From a virus: a stretch of 64,000 bases of DNA. The stretch spans positions 1 to 64,000 of the IMG/VR virus record IMGVR_UViG_3300033273_000313; one strand, written 5' to 3'. The stretch's first letter is position 1. Every line of letters begins with the position of its first letter. Below, piece after piece: positions 42,509 to 51,000 of the stretch. Under the pieces are notes generated by a model. The model had not been told where the DNA came from. It saw nothing but the letters and a program-made list of their open reading frames with translations, and did not search any database. Both the position numbers and the translations under genes were made by a program.

Positions 42509-43407
42509 TGGCAACCTATTACACCAAAGAGAAAGCAAGGTATGGTGGTGTTTCAGGCACCATTATACCATTTCCTATCAAACTACCTACAGTTAATGTT
42601 CCTAACCAAGGAGATTGGAAGGAGTATCTTCCTGCTGGTTTTTTGAGATGTGATGGATCTATTCTTGATGCTAGTGAGTATCCAATCCTTGCTGAAATTC
42701 TGGGAACGGGTAATAACTCTAAATTCAAAAGACCTGATCAAACTGTATCTAATAACCAATTTGTTTTGCCTGACATTGGATCGAAACATATCCAAGGTGG
42801 TAATGCTTCTGGTGCTTATTTGAATGATAAGGTAATTAATGAAGACTCTACTAATCCATACAGAGTTGGTTGTGAAATTAATGTTGTATCTTTGATTGGC
42901 GATAGCACAACAATTACATACAGTGGTAACTTTGAAGTTATTAGTCCTGGACCTCAAGAGTTTATTGGTAATCCTACATTCAACACTACCACTACTGATG
43001 GTAGGACATTGAATGCTTTCTTGTCCGAACAAAACTTCCAAGCACACGGTCACGAAGCAGGTGTTGGTGTGTTTAGTTATCTTGGACAGTGGGCAGATTC
43101 TATCTTCACTGGTGAAACAACAGGTGCTTCACAGGGTGGTAACAATGCTCAGAACGAAGGTTCTAACGAACTAATTACAATTCAATCTCCCACAGGATCC
43201 TCTGCTGTTGCATCTCATGCTCACTTGATTGACTTTCCATCATCAACTACAATTTCTGATCAAAATGAGCTGAGATTTAATTTCGTAGATACTGATGTTG
43301 ATGCTTTTGGTCTAGAAAGTACGGTTACTCTAACGACCAGCAACATCAAAAAACTTGATGAAGCAACTCCTCCATTCATCCTAGTAGAGTATATCATTAA
43401 GATCTAA
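42508..43407 (+). CDS. Tail-collar domain protein, shorter paralogue
   Basis: The 299-residue protein overlaps the previous stop by one base. It has a collar domain (LPAGFLRCDGSILDASEYPI, LAEILGTG, FVLPDIGSKH). It also has His motifs (FQAHGHEAG, ASHAHLIDF) resembling metal-binding fibre tips. It is a smaller relative of the preceding gene, ending with PPFILVEYIIKI. Confidence 0.78.
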   Translation: MATYYTKEKARYGGVSGTIIPFPIKLPTVNVPNQGDWKEYLPAGFLRCDGSILDASEYPILAEILGTGNNSKFKRPDQTVSNNQFVLPDIGSKHIQGGNASGAYLNDKVINEDSTNPYRVGCEINVVSLIGDSTTITYSGNFEVISPGPQEFIGNPTFNTTTTDGRTLNAFLSEQNFQAHGHEAGVGVFSYLGQWADSIFTGETTGASQGGNNAQNEGSNELITIQSPTGSSAVASHAHLIDFPSSTTISDQNELRFNFVDTDVDAFGLESTVTLTTSNIKKLDEATPPFILVEYIIKI

Positions 43408-44963
43408 TGCCTACCTCAACTTTTACGTCGCCTGGAACGTATACTGTCAACATACCAGATAATGGATATAGTATCAGTGTAACTGTACGTGGCGCTAGAG
43501 GCGGCAGGGGTGGTAATGACGCCTCTGCTCAAGGTGGTAACGGTGGTACAACGACACAACAAACATTCACAGTTAACCAAAACTTTCAGGCTAGAACATT
43601 CACCTGTTATGTTGGTAACAATGGTGGAAATGGTGTAAACAACCAACCTAATGCTGCTGGTGGTAACGGTGGTTCTGGTATGGCAGCTGGTGGTCGTGGT
43701 GGTAACGCTGGTGATCCTCCCTACTCTGGTGGCGGCGGTGGAGGCGGTGGTGCCTCAGGACTAAAAATTGATGGTGTAAATGCCATCTGTATGGGTGGAT
43801 CAGGTGGTGGCGGCGGCGCTTCCGATAATAGAAATGGTGGTGGTGGTGGAGTCCAGTCTGTAAACGCTACTGCTAGTGGTAGTTTCAGTGTCAGCAACGG
43901 TGGTGAGGGTGGAGACCCAGGTGGCACTGATGGTGGCGGCGGTGGCGGCGGAGGCGGCGGCGCTGGTGGTGGCGGCGGTGGTGGTTCTGGACAGGATAAC
44001 AATCGTGGCGGCGGTGGCGGCGGTCGTGGTGGTTCACGATACCGTACTTCTTTATGTCAAGCTGGTAGCGCCAGTTATAATCAGACTGCTAATGATGGAT
44101 ATGTCCAAGTGTCGTGGTTAGAAGCAGCACCACAGATTAATAGTTTTTCAGCAAATCCTAACCCACAAAATAGTTCTACTAGTAATCCCACATACACAAC
44201 TACATTAACATGGACTACAACATATGCTACTAGTGTGACTCTTACTAGTTCTGCTGGGGAAAACTTTGGTAGTCAATCACTAGATGGTAATTATGATATT
44301 ACTAACTTACCACAATCTACTGCTGGTAGTAATAGTCCAGCAACTAGAACATACTATTTGACAGCAACAAATGATGGTGGTAGCACAACTAGTAATGTTA
44401 CTGTCTCTGCTCGTAATGATAATGTACCTAATAGTAATTGGATTACAAATACATCATTTACTAATTTGGAACCTAGCACTCAAGTTACACTGACTCTAGG
44501 AAATATTTCTGGTATAGATATGCCCACAGAAGTCTCTACATCAGGTAGTGGCAACTTTATTGGTTCTGGTGGAGCTTTTTCTGGATCTCAAAATTTCACT
44601 GATGGTAACACAGTACAGTTGAGGACTACTACATTACCATTCAATACTGATATCAGTGGGCAAACTGGTCTCTATGGAAAAGTAAACAATAAAACAGTTA
44701 CTGTTTCGTACCCAGGTGGATCTCGGAATATTACTATAGGTACTAGAGCACCTGTAATTAGAGAAGATTTTGATTATGCTAATAATGTAGATAATTATCC
44801 TTATGAAGATATCGATTTGATCACCAATAGTCCAGATCAATATGCTACATCAGCACAAATTGATGTTGATGATATTGATATTCCTATGGAGATTAAGGTA
44901 GATCAACCAGATGCTCAGATAAGTATTAATAACGGTTCTTGGCAAAACGTAAGAGAGATTTAA
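43407..44963 (+). CDS. Glycine-rich adhesin A
   Basis: The 518-residue protein has a beta-rich, extremely Gly-rich N-terminal domain (about 25-215, with runs such as GGGGGGGGASG) like phage fibre-tip adhesins. A C-terminal half shared with the next two genes follows: SFSANPNPQNSS, VTLTLGNISGIDMPTEVSTS, LRTTTLPFNT, PYEDIDLITNSP and finally ISINNGSWQNVREI. Ig-like beta sandwiches are likely. It is probably one of several exchangeable host-binding proteins. It overlaps the collar gene by one base. Confidence 0.75.
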   Translation: MPTSTFTSPGTYTVNIPDNGYSISVTVRGARGGRGGNDASAQGGNGGTTTQQTFTVNQNFQARTFTCYVGNNGGNGVNNQPNAAGGNGGSGMAAGGRGGNAGDPPYSGGGGGGGGASGLKIDGVNAICMGGSGGGGGASDNRNGGGGGVQSVNATASGSFSVSNGGEGGDPGGTDGGGGGGGGGGAGGGGGGGSGQDNNRGGGGGGRGGSRYRTSLCQAGSASYNQTANDGYVQVSWLEAAPQINSFSANPNPQNSSTSNPTYTTTLTWTTTYATSVTLTSSAGENFGSQSLDGNYDITNLPQSTAGSNSPATRTYYLTATNDGGSTTSNVTVSARNDNVPNSNWITNTSFTNLEPSTQVTLTLGNISGIDMPTEVSTSGSGNFIGSGGAFSGSQNFTDGNTVQLRTTTLPFNTDISGQTGLYGKVNNKTVTVSYPGGSRNITIGTRAPVIREDFDYANNVDNYPYEDIDLITNSPDQYATSAQIDVDDIDIPMEIKVDQPDAQISINNGSWQNVREI

Positions 44964-44964
44964 A

Positions 44965-46419
44965 ATGCCCTCAAACGATTACACTAATCCTGGAAGTTAC
45001 AGTTGGACAGCACCATTTGCTACTAAACAAGTCACCGCTAGGGTGATTGGTGGTGGTGCTTCTGGTTATCGAGATTGTGATGGAGACGATGAAGGTGGCG
45101 GCGGTGGCGGCGGTGGATTTGCTGAATCCACAAGAACTTTTTCTGAAGGTCAGACGCTATCAATTACTGTAGCATCTGGTGGTTCATCACCTAGTTGTGA
45201 TACTGGTAACAATGGTGGTACATCAGAAATTAAAGGTGGTCCTGGTAACATTGTAAACGTTCGTGCTACTGGTGGTCGTACTGGAACTGACGACTCTGGT
45301 GGAGGTGGTGGTGGTTATTCTGATGCTGGTGACATTACTAGAAATGGTGGATCTGGAGAAGATGATGATAAGGGACAAGATGGTGGTGGAGCAGGTAACT
45401 CTAATGGAAACTCTGGACGTTGTGGCAATGGTAAAGGTGGTAGAGGAACTAACCTAAATGGAAGCTCAGGTAGTTGCCCAGGTGGTAGATCAGGTGCTGC
45501 TTACGGTGCTGGAGGAGCAGGAAATGATGGTGGATCTGCTGGCTCTGGTGCCAAAGGTGGTGCCAGAATTATCTGGGACTATCATTCTCCATCAATCACT
45601 TCTTTTAGTGTAGGTAATAACTATAATACTGATGGTATTCCAGATGCTAATGTTTCTATGTCATGGAACACACAATATGCTAATAGTGTTAGTATAAACC
45701 AAGGTATTGGCTCTGTTGGCGCTAGTGGATCACTCAATGTAAACACTGGATTACAATCAAATGCTAATGGCACAAGTCCTGCTACAAAAAATTATACATT
45801 AACAGCAACAGGTCCTGGTGGAACAGTAGCTAGTACCAAAACTGCTAATGTAAAGAATGACAATACACCATCTAATAGTTGGACAACATCATTCCCGAAT
45901 AATGGTAGCACTGGATTTGACCCTGGTATTCAAGTGACTGTGACTCTTGGAAATCTTGCTGGGGTTGACATGCCATGTACTATATCTACCAGTGGTAGTG
46001 GTAATGCTATTGGACTAGGTGGATCTTTTTCTGGATCCAGAAATTTCAATAATGGCGAAACAGTACAGTTGAGAACTACTACGTTACCATTTAATACTAG
46101 TCTTTCTGGTGTTGCTAGTAATGCTACATTCGGCAAGACAAATACCAAGACAGTATCAGTTACCACTCCTAGTGGATCATTTAACGTATCAATTATAACT
46201 AAAGCACCGAGAATCAAAGAAAATTTTGATTATAGTGATAGTATTGACAACTATCCTTTTGAAGATATTGACTTGATTACTAATAGTCCACAACCACAAA
46301 TTACCACACCAGAAATTACTGCTAATGATATTGATATTCCTATGGAAATTAAAGTAGACAAACCAGACGCCCAGGTAAATATAAATGGTGGCGGATGGCA
46401 AAACGCTAGGAGTATCTGA
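44965..46419 (+). CDS. Glycine-rich adhesin B
   Basis: The 484-residue protein has the same design as adhesin A. The Gly-rich head (about 25-195) starts MPSNDYTNPGSYSWTAPFAT. The common tail has MSWNTQYANSVSINQ, VTLGNLAGVDMPCTISTSGS, LRTTTLPFNT, DNYPFEDIDLITNSP and VNINGGGWQNARSI. It overlaps the next gene by one base. The tail is also alike at DNA level, so the genes arose by duplication. Confidence 0.75.
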   Translation: MPSNDYTNPGSYSWTAPFATKQVTARVIGGGASGYRDCDGDDEGGGGGGGGFAESTRTFSEGQTLSITVASGGSSPSCDTGNNGGTSEIKGGPGNIVNVRATGGRTGTDDSGGGGGGYSDAGDITRNGGSGEDDDKGQDGGGAGNSNGNSGRCGNGKGGRGTNLNGSSGSCPGGRSGAAYGAGGAGNDGGSAGSGAKGGARIIWDYHSPSITSFSVGNNYNTDGIPDANVSMSWNTQYANSVSINQGIGSVGASGSLNVNTGLQSNANGTSPATKNYTLTATGPGGTVASTKTANVKNDNTPSNSWTTSFPNNGSTGFDPGIQVTVTLGNLAGVDMPCTISTSGSGNAIGLGGSFSGSRNFNNGETVQLRTTTLPFNTSLSGVASNATFGKTNTKTVSVTTPSGSFNVSIITKAPRIKENFDYSDSIDNYPFEDIDLITNSPQPQITTPEITANDIDIPMEIKVDKPDAQVNINGGGWQNARSI

Positions 46420-47636
46420 TGACAAACGATTTCGATTGGACTAGTAGGTCTACTGGTGGACCTCAATACTATGAACCTGCTTGGTCCAGTTTTATGAACA
46501 ACTATAATATTGGTGGTACTGAACCAGGAACATATAACGTTACTAGACAGTATTGCTGGAACATCACATTCAATAACTACGGTAAACAAAAGTTTTGGAC
46601 TGCTGTTGATGACTACGGTGATGTCCGTATCAATGGAGCTTATCAATTTAGTATGGGTGGATATGGTGGTCAGTCATCTAGAACTACACCAGGATATTTT
46701 GCCCCAGGAACATATACTATTTGTGCTACCTCGGTAAACTCTGGTGCTGGTCCTTATGGGGTAGCATTAGATTGGTATGGATATGATCCACCACCAGCAC
46801 CAACTATTACTTCTTTTAGTGCTAGTCCAAACCCACAGAATAGTAGTAACGGAAATCCTCAATATAGCACTACATTATCTTGGAACTCTAGTGGTCTTGG
46901 TATTTCTAGTGCTACAATTACTAGTAGTGCTGGTGAGAGTTGGAATGTTTCTTCTAGTGGTAGTTTAAACATTAGTAACTTACCACAATCTAATGCTAAT
47001 GGTACAAGTCCTGCTACCAGAAGTTATACTCTCACTGTTAGTAATAGTGGCGGATCAGATACCGAGAACATTACTGTCTCTTCATATAATGACAATACAC
47101 ATACTAATGGTTGGACTACATCATTCACTAATTTAGACCCCAGCACCCAAGTTACCGTAACTCTTGGAACTCTTGCTGGTGTTGATATGCCGACTACAAT
47201 TTCTACCTCTGGTTCTGGTAACTTTATTGGTTTGAATAATTCTTTTAGTGGTTCTATCAATTTCAGTAATGGTCAAGCAGTAAAACTTAGAACTACTACA
47301 TTACCATTCAATACTAGTATGTCTGGTGTTGGTGCTAACGATACATTTGGCAATGTGAATAACAAGGTTGTGACTGTTACCACACCAAGTGGAAGTTTTG
47401 ATGTCACATTCCAAACTAGAGCACCTAGAGTTAAGGAAGACTTTAACTATGCCGATACTCTCAATACATTCCCTTATGAAGACATTGACTTGATTACAAA
47501 CAATCCTGTAGAGTATGCTGTTAGTGCTCAGGTTGATGTTAATGATATTGAGATTGCCCAAGAGATCAAAGCATCTGATCCAGATTTACAGGTCAGCATA
47601 AATAATGGTAATTGGCAGAATGTAAGAGAGCTCTAA
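46419..47636 (+). CDS. Adhesin C with a non-glycine-rich head
   Basis: The 405-residue protein shares the C-terminal 280 residues of adhesins A and B (SFSASPNPQNSS, LGTLAGVDMPTTISTSGSGN, LRTTTLPFNT, PYEDIDLITNNP, SINNGNWQNVREL). Its head differs: about 120 residues starting MTNDFDWTSRSTGGPQYYEP, with Trp/Tyr-rich PA14-like or carbohydrate-binding appearance (FAPGTYTICATSVN). Head swapping on a common stalk is the simplest reading. Confidence 0.72.
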   Translation: MTNDFDWTSRSTGGPQYYEPAWSSFMNNYNIGGTEPGTYNVTRQYCWNITFNNYGKQKFWTAVDDYGDVRINGAYQFSMGGYGGQSSRTTPGYFAPGTYTICATSVNSGAGPYGVALDWYGYDPPPAPTITSFSASPNPQNSSNGNPQYSTTLSWNSSGLGISSATITSSAGESWNVSSSGSLNISNLPQSNANGTSPATRSYTLTVSNSGGSDTENITVSSYNDNTHTNGWTTSFTNLDPSTQVTVTLGTLAGVDMPTTISTSGSGNFIGLNNSFSGSINFSNGQAVKLRTTTLPFNTSMSGVGANDTFGNVNNKVVTVTTPSGSFDVTFQTRAPRVKEDFNYADTLNTFPYEDIDLITNNPVEYAVSAQVDVNDIEIAQEIKASDPDLQVSINNGNWQNVREL

Positions 47637-47637
47637 G

Positions 47638-47847
47638 ATGGCGCTAGAAAGAACAGAGGTTGTTGATGCTATTGAGATTAGACCTTTACTACAGCAAGTA
47701 GGTGTCAGAAAGACAGTTACTACAACTGTGGATGGAGAAACAGTATCTGTAAATTCTTACGAGACTCACTTCTCTCAAGGAGATGATATTTCTGCTGAAG
47801 ATGCTTTGTTCCAAAGCATTGCTAATCATTATTGGGGTACATTATGA
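47638..47847 (+). CDS. Small hypothetical protein, 69 residues
   Basis: It begins MALERTEVVDAIEIRPLLQQ and ends IANHYWGTL. The middle TTTVDGETVSVNSYETHFSQ is beta-like. It lies in the adhesin operon, one base after adhesin C, and is coupled to the next small gene by ATGA. No function is recognised. Confidence 0.6.
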   Translation: MALERTEVVDAIEIRPLLQQVGVRKTVTTTVDGETVSVNSYETHFSQGDDISAEDALFQSIANHYWGTL

Positions 47848-48020
47848 AAAAATTTCCTGTGGTATATGACATGGATCCAAGTGATCCACATTATAAATCT
47901 AGAATCTTTGAAATTGAGGGAGACCAACCCCAAGAGATTACAGCAGATAAACCAATTCAGGTAAGAATTAACAACGGTCCTTGGATTAACGTTAGGCAGT
48001 CTGACCTAAATAACAAATAG
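47844..48020 (+). CDS. Small protein resembling the adhesin C-terminal cap
   Basis: From ATG 47844 it has 58 residues. Its end, ITADKPIQVRINNGPWINVR, resembles the last residues of adhesins A-C (VDKPDAQVNINGGGWQNARS). It may be a free-standing copy of that cap or a related fibre accessory. The earlier in-frame start at 47832 lies inside the previous gene. Confidence 0.6.
   Translation: MKKFPVVYDMDPSDPHYKSRIFEIEGDQPQEITADKPIQVRINNGPWINVRQSDLNNK
48005..48012 (+). promoter_or_regulatory. Possible late promoter box
   Basis: CTAAATAA lies 36 bases before the next large adhesin gene and overlaps the end of the preceding small gene. Confidence 0.4.
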
Positions 48021-48047
48021 AAATAGCACGTGATAGAGTAGTAATCC

Positions 48048-51000
48048 ATGCCATTTAGCAGTACCGCTGTAAACGTAAATCCTGGGGATAAAGTACAGGT
48101 ACGATATCCAACTCCAAGTACCTGGAATACTCAGGTTACTGTTAATGTACAAATTGGTACTGGATCTGACCCTGATGGTGTCACGTTTGGTACAAAAATT
48201 CCTGATGCACTACCAGACACCTTTAACTTTACTGATCAATCTGGATTTACTGGTGCTTTTAATGGAACCAACAGTAGTGGTGGCACTACAACTTTCCAAA
48301 GAAATACAACATATTATTCTGATGTAGTTGACCTAGCAAATTTCGAGATCCCTATTCCCGCTAGCGTCTCTGCTGTATCTAACGGTCCTAAGAATAGTAA
48401 TACAAATAATACGACAGCACAGTTTAGAATTTATAGGGATGGTGCTTTTGATTCTTGGAGAACATCTATTAGTGCTAATGTTGCTGATGGTACTGGTGGT
48501 CTACAACCTGGAGATAAAGTACAACTAAGAGTAACTGTTCCTGATTGGTATGTTACTAGCACTGTTGTGACATTCAATGTTGGTGATGAGACATTTGGTA
48601 CTAACATTAATCAATCATCTACATCATTCAGCAGAACGTGGGGTATTACAACTAGAGCACAAGATCAGGATATCAACCAGTTTACTTTTACTGATAGAGT
48701 AGACCAGAAGATTCCTGCTGATGGTGAAGCGGATTATTTTTATCAAAATATTCCCATCTCTGGTATTGATGGTGATGTTGTGCTTAGAGCATCCTCTACG
48801 AGTTCTGTAGATATCTCTGCTGACAATAGTAACTGGAGTTCATCTATTGGTGCTCAATTAGTTCTCGGTGATACTCTCTATACTAGAATTCGTAACGGTC
48901 CTAATTATACTCAAAAGAGGAGTGGTGCTGTAACTGTATTTGCTACTGGTGGTGATACTTATACTAGAGGTGGCAACAATTATGAGAATACTACTGCTGG
49001 TACATATGGATCTGGAAATTATCAAATAACACAGACTCTTGGTGATGTAGATGACGACTGGCAGTCGTGGACTGAGGTAGATAGATATCCAGATACTGCT
49101 AGTATTGCTCCTATCTTTACCTATGGAGCTAAACTAAACCTATCAGGAACAGCACCAACATCTGGATTCCTCCTCAATACACATTATGATGTTGCTGGTG
49201 GTAACGGAAACAGTATGAGGGTTATGGTAACCACCGATGGATTTGATAATTTAATTGTTAGTGATCCTGGTTACGGTTATAGTATTGGTGATACTGTAAC
49301 TATTACTGGTGGTGGTGGTGAAGTTTGTACTTTGACTGTCGCTGAATATGAAAAAGTTCTAGTATCTGCTGACGCTACACATAACAGAGCAGAACCAGAC
49401 TTTATGTATTTTGGTGATGTTACTATCACTGGTCTAGGTACAGAATATGCTAGTGGCACATATAATAATCTAGAGTCACCTTACACTAATCTAGCAAACA
49501 ACAATCCAACCACTGCTCAAAACCTAGTAGCATCATTGAACGGTCAAGGTGTTAAGATGACTGCTATCATCGATGGCACTGGTGGTTTTATTAGAAAGAA
49601 TAATACTGGTGCTTGGGTACAGCAACTAACAGTTGAAGAAGACGATATCATCAACATGAAGATTCGTGCTTCTAATGTTTATGAAAATAGTGTAACTGCT
49701 ACTGTTAGGCTACAAGGTCCTCCAGATGGTAACCCAGATATTGGTAACCCAACTGGTGGTCCATCAACACCAACTTATACAGAAATTACTCATTCTATTA
49801 CTCTTATTACGAGAGAGCAGAGAACAGTTCCTTATCCATTCCACGCTACTCCTGTCTTCTTGTCTGACCCAGGTGTAGAACAAATTGCTGAAGTGAAAAT
49901 AGATGGACTGGATGCTTCTACTACAGCAACAATTACTGGTGGTGTTGGTAGTCTCAGTGTAGACCAAGTTAACTGGGGATCTTCTGTTACTGTACTACCA
50001 TCAAATCAAATTCTATTTGTTAGACAGAATGCTTCTACAGTATCTGGTGGTTTAAAACAACTGTCATATAGAATTGGTAACACTGCTGATGTTATTGCTG
50101 GTAATGCTATCATTGATACGTTTAGAGTATATACTAGACAGTTCAACACTCTTGGTGATTTTATTACAGAGACTTGGTTTGGACAGGGATTCGTTGATTA
50201 CACAGAGTTTACTATCCCTGCTTTTGCTGCCACAGAATTCTATCTCTCACTAGTCGGTGCTGGTGGAGGAAATGGTGGTGGTGACGTACCAAATAGTACA
50301 GGTGGTCCTGGTGGTGCTGGTAATATCCTTAGAGTTCTTGTACAGATTCCTATTAGTGCTTGGCCAACTAATCAATTCGGCAATCCCGACTACAAACTAA
50401 GAATTTATCCTGCTGATGCTGGTGACGATGGTGATGATTATGTAGTTGGCAGCGGTGGTGGCTCTGGTGGTTTTGGTTATTGTTATGGTGGTGATGGTGG
50501 TGACGCTGGTCCTGGAGACGCCTCTGGTGGCGGCGGCGGTGGCGGTGGTGCCTCTGCTATTACACTCACCGATGGCACATTGATCGCCCTCGCTGGTGGT
50601 GGAGGCGGTGGTGGTGGCGCTGGTAACGATACTGCTACTCCGTTGTCTATTCAATATGGTAACCATAGTGGAAATGGCACAGTTCAAACTACCACGATTA
50701 ACCTAAATCTTCCTGGTGATGATGCTCCAGATAGAACTGGTCAGGGTGGTGGTCCTGGTGGTGGAGGTGGTGGCTATGATGGCACTGCTGGTACACTAAT
50801 TAATACCTACACAGAAAATAGCACCACTCTACAAACTGTTGATCTAGACTCTACTGGTGGTAATGGTGGTGGTGCTTTCTACAATGCCACGTACTGTACA
50901 CCGTTGTCAGCAGCACAAGTTAGTGGTCAAGGTGCTGCTGCTGGCGAAGAAGGTGCTATTTATGTCGAATACTCACAGCAAGACATCACACCCGACGCTT

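Noticed and set aside
43720-44040. GGT/GGC repeats resembling a tandem or CRISPR-like array
   Set aside because: They are codons for the poly-Gly adhesin domain, with no constant repeat plus unique spacer structure. No cas genes are present.
43407-47636. Possible diversity-generating retroelement acting on the adhesins
   Set aside because: No reverse transcriptase, template repeat or adenine-biased variable repeat is seen in the window. Duplication and recombination explain the similarity.
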